Source: Amorphochlora amoebiformis
Taxonomy: Eukaryota; Cercozoa; Chlorarachniophyceae
Reading direction: 5' to 3'
DNA length: 64,000 bases
NCBI GenBank assembly: GCA_054601695.1
Contig: BAAHQB010000148.1
Coordinates: 372,001-436,000 of the forward strand
Under the pieces are notes generated by a model. The model did no database searches. It saw only the letters and a list, made by a program, of their open reading frames with translations, and had not been told where the DNA came from. Positions 20,597 to 34,400 of this stretch are shown here, piece after piece. The translations under genes and the position numbers were made by a program. Position 1 is the stretch's first letter. Each line of letters begins with the position of its first letter.

Positions 20597-20630
20597 TACA
20601 TATATAACTTAATCATACCTTTCACTAGGG
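20190..20630. repeat. (TA)n with ATATATAACTTA cores
   Basis: Four cores ending in (AT)ATAACTTA recur about every 110-120 bp (near 20278, 20405, 20522 and 20600) within long TA runs. Confidence 0.65.
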
Positions 20631-20654
20631 CGTGTCCTATGAAATCCTTTAGAG

Positions 20655-21240
20655 CCTTAGGGTTAGGGTAAGGGTTAGGGTTAGGGCTAATGACATTTGA
20701 GATTAGGGTTAGGGTTAGGGTTAGGGTTACTCACAATTGAGATTAGGGTTAGGGTTGAAATTAAGTTAGGGTTAGGGGCAGGGCTAGGGTTAGGGTTACT
20801 GACATTTGAGATTAGGGTTAGGGTTGAAATAAGTTAGGGTTAGGGTTAAGGTTAGGGTTACTGACATTTGAGATTAGAGTTAGGGTTGAAATTAAGTTAG
20901 GGTTAGGTTTAGGTTAGGGTTAGGGTTAGGGTTACTGACATTTGAGATTAGGGTTAGGGTTGAAATTAAGTTAGGGTTAGGGTTAGGGTTAGGTTACTGA
21001 CATTTGAGACTAGGGTTAGGGTTGAAATTTAGTTAGGGTTAGGATCAGGGCTAGGGTTAGGGTTACTGACATTTGAGATTAGGGTTAGGGTTGAAATTAA
21101 GTTAGGGATAGGGTTAGGGTTAGGGTTACTGACATTTGAGATTAGAGTTAGGGTTGAAATTAAGTTAGGGTTAGGGTTAGGTTAGGGTTACTGACATTCG
21201 AGATTAGAGTTAGGGTTGAAATTAAGTTTAATATTCGATA
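20655..21240 (+). repeat. Telomere-derived higher-order repeat, 62+6n bp
   Basis: The landmark TGACATTTGAGATTAGGG occurs at 20691, 20731 (variant), 20800, 20862, 20936, 20998, 21067, 21130 and 21192. Each unit also holds GTTGAAATTAAGTTAGGG. Unit lengths differ mainly by whole hexamers. Confidence 0.88.
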
Positions 21241-21249
21241 TTTTTCATT

Positions 21250-21780
21250 TGATTAGGGTTAGGGTTAGGGTTAGGGTTGGGGAGAGGGTAAGGGTTAGGG
21301 TTAGGGTTAGGGTTAGGGTTAGGGTTAGGATTAGCGATAGTTTGGATTCATTTTTAGTTAGGGTGTGGGTTAGGGTTAGATTAGGGTTAGGGTTAGGGTT
21401 AAAGAGTCGACTTCTAGACTTCTTTGAGCTGCGTCGGATGGAAGAATCCCTAATGAAGGTTAGGGTTAGGGTTAGGGTTAGGGTTAGGGTTAAGGTTAGT
21501 TCTCAACTAGTGGATGTCTGAAAAGAATTTGGTAAAATTGCCAGAGTTACGACAAGAATTTACGATTCAAAGGTTCGGCTAGCGTTGGGATTCAGCCCGG
21601 GATTACGGGATTACAGGTAGATTACAGCGTCCGAAATTCGAGAATTTTCGGAGATTGTTAGGGTTAGGGTTAGGGTTACGGTTAGGGTTAGGGTTAGGGA
21701 TACTCTTCTCTCTCGTCTTCTGACATAGCGTCCACAACAGCCTATAATTAGGGTTAGGGTTGGGTTAGGTGAGAGTAAGA
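21250..21780 (+). repeat. Interstitial TTAGGG runs with unique spacers
   Basis: Hexamer runs at 21254-21330, 21358-21400, 21459-21500, 21658-21697 and around 21750 alternate with complex pieces. No coding evidence is seen. Confidence 0.85.
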
Positions 21781-22140
21781 ATAATTCGTCTCTGCATGTA
21801 AAATATATCGCGCATATAGTTTCTTGAATTTCTTTTTTTTTTTTTCCCCTCTTTTTCCAACGGCGTAGTATATAAATAAGCAAACATAATATAGATGGAG
21901 TCAGTCTCTAACATTGGACTCCTCTGGTTTGCGAAATTCCCGCAATCAGACTGGTTGCGAAATCCCCTCAATCAGAGAAGGAACATACACTGATATTGCT
22001 GCAAATGTAACTGTTTTGCAGTTTGCTAGTAATCCGATCTGGATATGTGATGCGTGTGTGTATGGATAGCTATTTGTGAGAGCGTTTGTGCACGTGTATT
22101 TGAGGTTATGAGACTTGATAGACGGATCCGCGAATGTGTG
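21781..22140. other. Unique sequence, no gene recognised
   Basis: Complex sequence with a T12-13 tract and a near-duplicated TGGTTTGCGAAATTCCC/TGGTTGCGAAATCCCC pair at about 21926 and 21951, each followed by CAATCAGA. Open frames are short. Confidence 0.5.
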
Positions 22141-22152
22141 TGTGTAGATGTA

Positions 22153-22215
<63 letters not shown>

Positions 22216-22251
22216 GTAACAATGTACTCATATTTGTATAGCTATATATAT

Positions 22252-22284
<33 letters not shown>

Positions 22285-22370
22285 CGTACATATTATATAT
22301 ATATATATATAGACATATATATATATATATATATACATATATTGTCATATTCAAAAGTATTCGATATTTA
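22141..22370. repeat. (TA)n and (CA)n tract
   Basis: TA dinucleotide with a CACACACACACA segment near 22253. No gene. Confidence 0.8.
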
Positions 22371-22437
22371 TTACTATTTAGCTTCCTACCGAAATAAATG
22401 TCTGAATTGATCGCTTTCGTTGCGAAGAGCTTAAAAG

Positions 22438-23075
22438 TTAAGATTAGGGTTAGAGCTAGGGTTAGAGCTAGGGTTAGAGCTAAGATTAGAGCTAGAGTTA
22501 GAGCTAGCGTTAGAGCTAGGGTTAGAGCTAAGATTACAGCTAGAGTTAGAGCTAGCGTTAGAGCTAGGGTTAGAGCTAGGGTTAGAGCTAAGATTAGAGC
22601 TAGGGTTAGAGCTAGCGTTAGAGCTAGGGTTAGAGCTAGGGTTAGAGCTAAGATTAGAGCTAGAGTTAGAACTAGCGTTAAAGCTAGGGTTAGAGCTAGG
22701 GTTAGAGCTAGGGTTAGAGCTAAGATTAGAGCTAGGGTTAGAGCTAGCGTTAGAGCTAGGGTTAGAGCTAGGGTTAGAGCTAGGGTTAGAGTTAGGATTA
22801 GAGCTAGGGTAAAAGCTAGGGTTAGCGCCAGGATTAGAGCTAGGATTAGAGCTAGGGTTAGAGCTAGAATTTGAGCTAGGCTTATATCAAGGGTTAGAGC
22901 AAGGATTAGAGCTAGGGTAAAAGCTAGGGTTAGAGCCAGGATTAGAGCTAGGGTTAGAGCATGGTTTAGAACCAGGATTAAAGCTAGGATTAGAGCTAGG
23001 TTTAGAGCTAGGGTAAGAGCAACGGTTAGAGCTAGATTTGAGTTAGTTTTAGTTCTTGAGGTTGGAAAAAGGGTT
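22438..23075 (+). repeat. CTAGGG/TTAGAG 12-bp satellite
   Basis: Diverged telomere-like hexamers alternate as GGTTAGAGCTAG for about 600 bp, with AAGATTAGAGCTAG variants spaced at about 60-72 bp. The 158-codon Val-Arg-Ala-Arg frame follows from the 12-bp unit and is not evidence for a gene. Confidence 0.88.
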
Positions 23076-23079
23076 AGGG

Positions 23080-23123
23080 ATATAATATCCGATATATTGT
23101 AATATATAATATATATATATATA

Positions 23124-23160
<37 letters not shown>

Positions 23161-23390
23161 AGTATGGTTACGGTTGATCGGGATTAGGGTTACGTTAATG
23201 TTAGGGTTAGGGTTAGGGTTTGGGTTAGGGTTGGGGTTACCTTATGGCTCGCATCTGAATCACGTTTCGATTATTTGGAACGACTATATATATTATATAC
23301 AATATATTATATATATATATATATATATGACATATAATATACCAGCTAACCATTACATCCTTATATATACACATATGTACACATATTATG

Positions 23391-23471
<81 letters not shown>

Positions 23472-23670
23472 GGACAGTACATGTGCGTCCACGTTTATAT
23501 ATATATACACATACATATATACATATATACATATATATATATATGTATATACATGTTTGTATATAGTATATATATATATGTATTTATATATATACATATA
23601 TAAATACATATATACTGTAATACCTCCTGCAAACATTTCATCCCTGTTTGTCCTAGAGAAAGATCGTTGT
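23080..23670. repeat. (TA)n with a short TTAGGG run
   Basis: TA arrays surround a TTAGGG segment (about 23160-23240) and unique pieces at 23240-23285 and 23340-23360. No gene. Confidence 0.7.
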
Positions 23671-23671
23671 C

Positions 23672-24775
23672 TAGGGTTAGGGTTAGGGTTAGGGTTAGGG
23701 TTAGGGTTAGGGTTAAGTTAAGAAATATGATTAAGAGTTAGATTTAGGGTTTGTTTTAGGCTTGCGTTAAGGTTAAGAGGCTTAGGGTTTGGGTAGGGTT
23801 AGGGTTAGGGTTAGGGTTAGGGTTAGGGTTACGTTAGGGTTGGGGTTACGGTTAGCGTTAGGGTGTGCGTTTGCGTCAAGGTTAATCGGCTTAAGATTTG
23901 GGTTTCAAGGGTTAGGCTTAGGGTTCGGGTTGTGTTTAGTGTTAGGGTTTGTATTTAGACTTAATTTACGAATAAGAGCCTTAGTGTTTGGGTTTAAAAG
24001 GTAGGGTAAGGGTTAGGGTTAGGGTTAGGGTTAGGGTTAGGGTTATTTTTAAGGTTAAGGTTAGAGTTACGGATTGCGTTCGGCAAAGATTAGGGTTAGG
24101 GTTAGGGTTAGGGTATGTTAGGATTGGGTTAGGGTTAGGTTCTAGGGTTAGGGTTAAGATTACGGTTCGTGTAAGTAGGAAATCTAGATAAGTTTTAGGG
24201 TTCGAATTAGGTAAAAACAACCACCGACGGTTATATGACAGGTAGAATATAATTGGCGTCTCAGGATTAGGGTTATGATCAAGAGGGCTAGGGTTAGGGT
24301 TAGGGTTAGGGTTAGGGTTAGGGTTAGGGTTAGGGTTATGAATAGAGGGTTAGGGTTAGCACGAGGAAATATGATTACGATCCGACTTGCTATCAGGGCT
24401 TATTTTTTCAATTTGCGATGACCTGAAGACAGTTAGGGTTAGGGTTAGGGTTAGGGTTAGGGTTAGGGTTAGGTTTTGAGTCATCGGTTAGGTTAGGGTT
24501 AGGGTTAGGGTTAAGGTTAGGGTTAGGGTTAGGGTTAGGGTTAGGTTTAGGGTTAGAGTCGATGTTACCCAATGCTAGATTTCGAGATCTCTGGTACTGA
24601 ATAGGGTTAGGGGTTAGGGTTAGGGTTAGGGTTAGGGTTAGGGTTAGGGTTAGATGTTACCATGTCTCTTAGATGGTTCAGGAGCATGTCTCTTAGGGGG
24701 GTCGGGAGCGCTGCGTCTTAGGGTTAGGGTTAGGGTTAGGGTTAGGGTTAGGGTTAGGGTTAGGTAACGGGATGT
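23672..24775 (+). repeat. Interstitial TTAGGG block, 1.1 kb
   Basis: Eight or more hexamer runs are separated by unique spacers, including CGATCCGACTTGCTATCAGG and two CATGTCTCTTAG pieces near 24661-24695. Val/Arg and Gly/Leu frames are artefacts. Confidence 0.92.
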
Positions 24776-24799
24776 TGTAATGCAAACGTTAGGGTTTAT

Positions 24800-24819
24800 G
24801 TTGAAGACTTATGTAGATC

Positions 24820-24886
<67 letters not shown>

Positions 24887-24939
24887 TATGCATGTATATT
24901 TGCATATCTACATATGTATATGTATATCGTTTTCTAGGA

Positions 24940-24985
<46 letters not shown>

Positions 24986-24992
24986 GTATATG

Positions 24993-25025
<33 letters not shown>

Positions 25026-25145
25026 TTATAATATATATATATATATATTATATATATATATATGTGTGTGTATATATATATATAATATCGTCCATATAGC
25101 ACATTCCCCAGTATATGTCCCCTGCGCACCCTAATATTCCCAAGC

Positions 25146-25179
<34 letters not shown>

Positions 25180-25195
25180 ATATATATACATACAC

Positions 25196-25271
<76 letters not shown>

Positions 25272-25543
25272 CCTGCGGTTGATGGTTGAAACTGTAGTAT
25301 TCCAATCAATCTCGGATGCTATATATATATATATATATTTGTATATGTATATATATAATTATATATATATATATATATTGATATATATATATGTATATAT
25401 ATATATGTATATATATATTTATATATAGACTTAGAATGAATATGTGTAAATATATTAAATCGTATATATATATATGTACATATATACATTGATTCTTACC
25501 CTCTGATTCTGGGGTTTCCGAATGTCTTCTCCTAACAAAGGCA

Positions 25544-25600
<57 letters not shown>
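24800..25600. repeat. (TA)n and (CA)n tract
   Basis: Almost continuous TA with unique inserts at 25085-25146, 25272-25320 and 25496-25545. No gene was recognised. Confidence 0.75.
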
Positions 25601-25603
<3 letters not shown>

Positions 25604-25611
25604 GTATGTAA

Positions 25612-25679
25612 AATTATCCCAAGATGTTAGGAGAGCGTCGCTCTGCTATAGGTTTGATAAATAATATGAATATATATAT

Positions 25680-25736
<57 letters not shown>

Positions 25737-25739
25737 CAA

Positions 25740-25797
<58 letters not shown>

Positions 25798-25844
25798 ATT
25801 ACCCCAAGCTGTTAGGAGAGCGTCGGTCTGCTATAGGTTTGATA

Positions 25845-25902
<58 letters not shown>

Positions 25903-25936
25903 CATATATTGAAATACAAACAAATATATATATTAT

Positions 25937-25996
<60 letters not shown>

Positions 25997-26040
25997 TACC
26001 CCAAGATCTTAGGAGAGCGTCGGTCGACTATAGGTTTGAT
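25612..26040 (+). repeat. Core repeat TTAGGAGAGCGTCG, 3 copies
   Basis: The core TTAGGAGAGCGTCGGTC, then GCTATAGGTTTGAT(A/G)AAT, occurs near 25627, 25811 and 26009, joined by long (TA)n tracts. Confidence 0.85.
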
Positions 26041-26042
26041 GA

Positions 26043-26094
26043 ATCGAAAATGCTCGTGTATGGAGTTTGCGGTCGAAGAGGATATGTTTATCTA

Positions 26095-26131
<37 letters not shown>

Positions 26132-26165
26132 TTTGTTTTTATATTATAGACACATATATATATAA

Positions 26166-26216
<51 letters not shown>

Positions 26217-26273
26217 CAATCGAAAGTGCTCGTGTATGGAGTTTGCGGTCGAAGAGGATATGTTTATCTATGA

Positions 26274-26310
<37 letters not shown>

Positions 26311-26327
26311 GTATATATATAGGAGAA

Positions 26328-26395
<68 letters not shown>

Positions 26396-26439
26396 ATCTA
26401 AAGAGCTCGCGTATTGTGTTTGCGGTCGCAGAGGATATG

Positions 26440-26485
<46 letters not shown>

Positions 26486-26503
26486 TAAAAAAATATATAT
26501 ATC

Positions 26504-26581
<78 letters not shown>

Positions 26582-26630
26582 ATCGAAAGTGCTCGTGTAT
26601 TGAGTTTGCGGTCGAAGAGGATATGTTATA
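26043..26630 (+). repeat. Core repeat GTTTGCGGTCGAAGAGGATA, 4 copies
   Basis: Copies near 26045, 26218, 26394 and 26580 share GTGCTCGTGTAT, GAGTTTGCGGTCG and AGAGGATATGTT. The third is the most diverged. The period is about 175-185 bp with (TA)n between. Confidence 0.87.
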
Positions 26631-26653
26631 TATATATATATATATGTGTATAC

Positions 26654-26713
<60 letters not shown>

Positions 26714-26716
<3 letters not shown>

Positions 26717-26799
26717 TACCTGATGCATAGATTCAGGATGAAAATATGAGAGATATATCTATACATATCTAGAATTATATATACATATCTATTTATGTA

Positions 26800-26852
<53 letters not shown>

Positions 26853-26881
26853 GTAGTAACATACCTTCAAATACACACAAG

Positions 26882-26916
<35 letters not shown>

Positions 26917-27051
26917 TATATATATATATTTACTTGATGCGTAGAATCGGGATAAATATATGAGAGATATATCTATATATCTATATATATATATATATAT
27001 ATATATGTATAAATATATACTTATAACACACCTTCGAATACACACACAGAC

Positions 27052-27108
<57 letters not shown>

Positions 27109-27164
27109 ATATTTACTTGATGCGTAGAATCGAGATAAATATATGAGAGATATATATATATATC

Positions 27165-27206
<42 letters not shown>

Positions 27207-27237
27207 CTTGATGCGTAGAGTCGGGGTGAATATATGC

Positions 27238-27287
<50 letters not shown>

Positions 27288-27340
27288 TTTACTTGATGCG
27301 TAGAGTCAGGGTGAATATATGAGAGATAGATCTCATGTGC
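26714..27340 (+). repeat. Core repeat TTTACTTGATGCGTAGA, 5 copies
   Basis: TTTACTTGATGCGTAGA, then ATCGGGATAAATATATGAGA, occurs near 26714, 26930, 27112, 27204 (lacking the TTTA) and 27289. A second core, CCTTC(A/G)AATACACACA, is interleaved near 26863 and 27031. Confidence 0.87.
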
Positions 27341-27342
27341 CC

Positions 27343-27736
27343 TCTCTCTTAATCTCTTCCTTGACTTTCTCCCGGCCTTATAGTTAGGGTTAGGGTTAGG
27401 GTTAGGGTTAGGGTTAGGGTTAGGGGTATTTAGAAATGCAGGGAGTACACATATACATATATACGCACATGGACATATATATATATATGTATATATATGT
27501 ATATATATATATATATGTGTATGTGTGTATATATATGCATATATATGTATATATATATGTCTTAATCTCTTTCTTGACTTTCTCCGGCCTTGTAGTTAGG
27601 GTTAGGGTTAGGGTTAGGATTAGGGTTAGGGTTAGGGTGAAGGTTAGGGTTAGGATTAGGGTTAGGGTTAGGGTTATTTAGATATGCAGGGAGTACACAT
27701 ATACATATGTACTCTTCTGGATATATATACACATAC

Positions 27737-27809
<73 letters not shown>

Positions 27810-27945
27810 TTATATGTATGTATATCTTACTCTCTTTTTTTGGACTTTCTCCCGGTCTTGTAGTTAGGGTTAGGATTAGGGTTTGGGTTAGGGTTAGGGT
27901 TAGGGTTAGGGTTAGGGTTAGGGATTTAGATATGCAGAGAGTACA
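27343..27945 (+). repeat. Compound unit: CT-rich core, TTAGGG run, (TA)n, 3 copies
   Basis: Each unit has a CTCTTTCTTGACTTTCTC-type core (near 27350, 27562 and 27826). It continues with CCGGCCTTGTAGTTAGGG, a TTAGGG run, ATGCAG(G/A)GAGTACA and a (TA)n tract. Telomeric and TA repeats therefore copied together. Confidence 0.87.
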
Positions 27946-27952
27946 TATATTT

Positions 27953-27990
<38 letters not shown>

Positions 27991-28044
27991 ACCTCCATCA
28001 AAGTTGCATTTGTTGACCCATTTATCTGAGACTGATGAATGCTC

Positions 28045-28850
28045 CTGGAATTAGGGTTAGTGTTAGGGTTAGGGTTAGGGTGAGTGAATGCTCCTAGAAT
28101 TAGGGCTAGGGTTAGGATTAGGGTTATCGCGTGTTACTGCAAGGGTTCGGGTTAGACGTATGGTTTTAACTACAAAAGAGCACAACGTAAGAGAGCTAGG
28201 GTTAGGGTTAGGTTAGGGTTAGGGTTAGGGTTAGGAAATCTTTCCAGACTTGAGGTCTTTCTTCACTCGAACCTTTTGGGTTAGGGTTAGGTTAGGGTTA
28301 GGGTTAGGGTTAGGGTTAGGGTTAGGGTTAGGACGGATGTTACCTCGAGTATAGTCACTTCCTTGAAGAATTGGATTGTTTCTATAGATCGGGTTAGGGT
28401 TAGGGTTAGGGTTAGGGTTAGGGTTAGGGTTAGGGTTAGGGTTAGGATTAATGTCATCTGAGTGTGTTTTGGGTTGCTAAATAAAGTTTTAACCTAACCC
28501 TAACCTTAGATCTAGGGTTGGTTAGGGTTAGGGTAAGGGTTATTACCCGGAGACCACTCGTGCACAAGAAACTTTTCGACTAGGTTAGGGTTAGGGTTAG
28601 GGTTAGGGTTAGGGTTAGGGTTAGGGTTAGGGTTAGGGTTAGGATGAGGGTTAGGGTTAGGATTAGGGTTAGGGTTAGGATTAGGGTTATGGCCAGGAAA
28701 CACAGTAATATCACATTTTCGCATTTAGGGTTTAGGGTTAGGGTTAGGGTTAGGGTTAGGGTTAGGGTTATTTACATTCTTCGAGGAGAAAAGGGTTCAC
28801 AAGTGTGTCGATCAGTCTGTGCCTTAGAGGGTTAGGGTTGAATTTAGGAA
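28045..28850 (+). repeat. Interstitial TTAGGG block with small CCTAAC flip
   Basis: Hexamer runs are separated by private spacers. A short CCTAACCCTAACC patch at 28492-28506 is inverted relative to the rest. GAATGCTCCT(G/A)GAATTAGGG is duplicated near 28036 and 28085. Confidence 0.9.
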
Positions 28851-29430
28851 GAAATAAGAAATATGATTAGGGTTTGTAGTTGGCACGTGTCATATTTGTC
28901 GTGATCCAGCCCCTCGTCACGTTTTGGATCCAGGGTTAGGAATTAGAAATTATTTTTTTTTCTTTTTTTAGGTGGATTTAAATAGTTAGGATTAGGTTTT
29001 AAGACTCGTAAGATTAGGGTTAAGAAGGCTAAGATCTTGAATTAGGATTAATGTTTAAAGACAAGATTACAGATAGAGCCCAAATTTAAGATTAAGACAT
29101 TCACATCAGGGTTCAGATTAGGATATTACCTAATTTAAGAGATTCATATTAGGGTTCAGATTAGGCAATATTACCTTATTGTAAGCTCAATACCGACTTC
29201 TCTCAGAGTCTAAGAAGGGTTATATTTCAAAATTTTAAGCACTACTTTGGGCTATAATTAGGGTATGTATGTAAACACAGTTATAATTAGGGTTATAATT
29301 AGGGTTATAGTTAGGGTTAGGGTTGGATTATAGTTAGGGTTAAGGGTCAGAGGAAATTATGTGGTTAGGATTAGAGAAAAGCAGTTATTTTCAGCGTTAG
29401 GGTTAGAGTTTGGGCTAGGGTTAGGGTTAG
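28851..29430 (+). repeat. Degenerate TTAGGG-like sequence
   Basis: Decayed hexamers (ATTAGGATTA, AATTAGGGTTATA) are mixed with unique DNA. A TTCA(G/C)ATTAGG motif recurs at 29090-29170. No gene. Confidence 0.6.
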
Positions 29431-29439
29431 AGGAAGGGG

Positions 29440-29720
29440 TTATGAGAGCGAGAGCGAGAGAGAGAGCGAGCGAGAGAGAGAGCAAGCGAGCGAGAGAGAG
29501 AGAGCGAGGGAGAGCGAGAGAGAGAGCGCGAGAGAGAGAGCGAGCGAGAGAGAGAGAAAGAGAGCTCGAGCGAGAGAGAGAGAGAGGGAGAGAGAGAGCG
29601 AGAGAGAGAGCGAGCGAGAGAGAGCGAGAGAGAGAGCGAGCGAGAGAGAGCGAGAGAGAGAGAGAGCCAGAGAGAAAGAAATCGAGAGAGAGAGTTCTAG
29701 AGAGAGCGAGAAGTGAGAGA
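29440..29720 (+). repeat. (GA)n/GAGAGCGA array
   Basis: A purine tract with regularly spaced C (GAGAGAGCGAGCGAGA). The Arg/Glu/Ala frame across it is an artefact. Confidence 0.85.
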
Positions 29721-29794
29721 TATCAAGGATGCGAGATACATCGATGGATAGGGATACATTAAAAAAAAAAGAAAGAAATTAAGAAAAAAAAAGC

Positions 29795-30045
29795 CTGAAC
29801 AGGGAAAACCAAAGGAGGAGAGAAGGAGAGAGAGAGAGTTTTGAAGGTTTATATTATATATACATCAAAGGCAAGCATACATATAGGTTGTTTATGAATA
29901 TGAATGAATTAGCATATAACAGGAAAACAAAAGGAGAGAAAGAGAGAGAGAGAGAGAGAGAGTTTTGAAGGTTTATATTATATATACATCAAAGGCAAGC
30001 ATACATATAGGTTGTTTAGGAATATGAATGAATTAGCATATATAT
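29795..30045 (+). repeat. Tandem duplication of about 125 bp
   Basis: A unit of a GA run, then GTTTTGAAGGTTTATATTAT, CAAAGGCAAGCATACATATA and GAATGAATTAGCATATA occurs twice (about 29838-29920 and 29961-30040). There is one visible substitution (TTTATG versus TTTAGG), so the duplication looks young. Confidence 0.9.
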
Positions 30046-30197
30046 ATATGTATGTATATATATATATGTGTATATGTATATATTTAACTATATATATATA
30101 TACATATACACATATATATTTATAATATGTACATATGTGCATATGAGCATATATATATATATATATGTGTATAATACATATGTACATATATATACAT

Positions 30198-30251
<54 letters not shown>

Positions 30252-30314
30252 GTATATATTACATTTCGAGAAGAGATAAGGCTTACGCATGACTCAGAGT
30301 ACCAAACCCCCATC

Positions 30315-30367
<53 letters not shown>

Positions 30368-30474
30368 GTATATACATGTATATATATTATAATATATATA
30401 TTTATATAGATATGTATATATGTATATATAGATATGCACATATCTATATCAATTAAGATGTATGTATATATACA

Positions 30475-30523
<49 letters not shown>

Positions 30524-30575
30524 TTTACATATGTAATATACGTACAGGGCTTAGGTATATACCAATTCTTCTTAA

Positions 30576-30647
<72 letters not shown>

Positions 30648-30818
30648 TATATTATATTATATATATATATGTATATCTACATATATATATATATATTATA
30701 TATATATATATTATAGTTATAACTTTAAAAGCACATGATCACATATAAACATAGTATACACATATATATATATATATACATATACATTTATATATATATA
30801 TATGTATATATAATATAA

Positions 30819-30861
<43 letters not shown>

Positions 30862-30969
30862 GGTAGATATACATACATATATATATATATATATGTATGT
30901 ATGTGTATGTATATATATATATATATGTGTGCTGTGTGTGTGTTCTGTGAATATTTGTTACATCTATTC

Positions 30970-31005
<36 letters not shown>

Positions 31006-31045
31006 GAATATATGTATGTAATATGATATAGATATATAGTATATG

Positions 31046-31084
<39 letters not shown>

Positions 31085-31202
31085 TTTAAATATGCACATA
31101 TATATATATATAGTATATGATATATATATGTGTACACATATATATTTAAATATGCATGTGTATATAAATATATATATATGTGTATGTGTATGTATGTATA
31201 TA

Positions 31203-31251
<49 letters not shown>

Positions 31252-31295
31252 ACCGCAAACATCCAGAAGAGGTCTAACATCAACAAATTACGCTG

Positions 31296-31345
<50 letters not shown>

Positions 31346-31410
31346 TAATATATATATATATATATGTATATATATATGTGAGGCAGCCACGTTTTATATA
31401 TCGATATATA

Positions 31411-31483
<73 letters not shown>

Positions 31484-31600
31484 ATATAATATATGTATCT
31501 ATATTCATATGAAGCTTATAAGTATTGTACGTTTTATATATATATATATATATATTCAGAAGTGCATACACACGTACTATGGGTTATATTTAACCGAATA

Positions 31601-31694
<94 letters not shown>

Positions 31695-31748
31695 ATACAT
31701 AATATATATATATATATATATATATATTGACATATACAAATACATATG

Positions 31749-31812
<64 letters not shown>

Positions 31813-31890
31813 TATTACACATACATACATATTCACACATCCACTCATACACATTACATACAACATGCTAACCTGACGCGAAGGTTCCAT
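30046..31890. repeat. (TA)n tract, 1.8 kb
   Basis: TA dinucleotide with TATG, ACAC and ATAC interruptions and a few unique inserts (30262-30313, 31249-31297, 31378-31410). I saw no repeated core and no gene. Confidence 0.8.
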
Positions 31891-31897
31891 TGACCTG

Positions 31898-32400
31898 TAG
31901 TTAGGTTTAGGGTTAGGGTTAGGGTTACGGTTAGGGTTAGGGTTAGGGTTAGGGTACTGCAGTTCTGGTTAGGTTTAAAATTAGCGTTAGGGTTAAGCTT
32001 AAGTATATCGTTTTCGCCTACGCGTTGCGGTTAGGGTTAGGGTTAGGGTTAGGGTTAGTGATACGGTGGAAAGGATTAGGGCTAGGATTAGGGTTAGGGT
32101 TAGGGCTAGGGTCATGCAGTCAAAGTAATGGCTAGGATTAGAACTAGGGTTAAGGTTAAGGTCAAGGTTAGGGTTTTGGGTCAGGGTTAGGGTTAGGGGT
32201 AGGGTTAGGGTTAGGGTTAGGTTGGGAAAAGGGTTAGGGTTAGGGATAGGTTGGGATTAGGGTTAGGGTTAGGGTTAGGGTTGTCGTACACTATGAGGAT
32301 GATCTCGAACATGAAACACAATGCAACCACCCAGAGATTAAACTAGATTAGGGTTAGGGTTAGGGTTAGGGTTAGGGTTAGGGTTAAGGTTTGAGGGTTA
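31898..32400 (+). repeat. Interstitial TTAGGG block
   Basis: Hexamer runs with private spacers, among them CGTACACTATGAGGATGATC. Confidence 0.9.
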
Positions 32401-32420
32401 TGTTATGGTTAGAGCTCGTA

Positions 32421-32692
32421 ATCCTAACCCTAACCCAAAACCCTAGCCGAAACCCTAACCCTAACCCTAACCCTAACCCTAACCTAACCCTAACCCTAAC
32501 CCTAACCGTAACCTAGTATTTATTGATCAAATGTTATTTCCATATGTTCAACCCTAACCCTAACCATAACCCTAACCATAACCCTAACCATAACCCTAAC
32601 CCTAACCCTAACCCTATTGTCGACCAAAATTCTATTTATATATTTTCAACTCTAACCCTAACCCTAACCCTAACCCTAACCCTAAGCCTTTC
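32421..32692 (-). repeat. CCCTAA block facing the preceding TTAGGG block
   Basis: CCCTAA runs include CCCTAACCATAA variants and two spacers of similar structure (TTGATCAAATGTTATTTCC and TCGACCAAAATTCTATTT). It lies head-to-head with the 31.9-32.4 kb block. Confidence 0.9.
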
Positions 32693-33925
<1,233 letters not shown>

Positions 33926-33927
33926 AA

Positions 33928-34293
33928 CTGAGAGAGAGAGAGATAGATAGAGAGAGAGAGAGAGTTAGAGAGAGCGAGAGAGATAGAGAGAGAGCGAGAT
34001 AAAGGAGACACAGAGAGCGAGAGATAGAGAGACAGATAGAGAGAGAGAGATAGAGAGAGAGAGAGCGAGATAAAGAGAGAGAGCGAGATAAAGAGAGAGA
34101 GCGAGATAAAGAGAGAGAGAGAGAGCGAGAGATAGAGAGAGAGAGCGAGATAAAGAGAGAGAGAGAGCGAGAGATAGAGAGAGAGAGCGAGATAAGGAGA
34201 GAGAGAGAGAGCGAGATAAGGAGAGAGAGAGAGAGCGAGATAAGGAGAGAGAGAGAGAGAGCGAGAGATAGAGAGAGAGAGAGAGAGAGAAAG

Positions 34294-34325
<32 letters not shown>

Positions 34326-34400
34326 AGCGCGGAGAGAGAGCAAGAGATAAGAGAGAGAGAGCAAGAGATAAGAGAGAGCGAGCAAGAGATAAGAGAGTGA
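33928..34400 (+). repeat. (GA)n array with GCGAGATAAA units
   Basis: Purine-rich array; GAGAGAGCGAGATAAAGAGA recurs many times. Minus-strand Ser/Leu frames of about 205 codons are artefacts. Confidence 0.87.

Noticed and set aside
21595-21620. GGGATTACGGGATTACAGG resembling an Alu-type segment
   Set aside because: The match is about 11 bp, with no other Alu-like sequence nearby. It is better read as a small GGGATTAC duplication.
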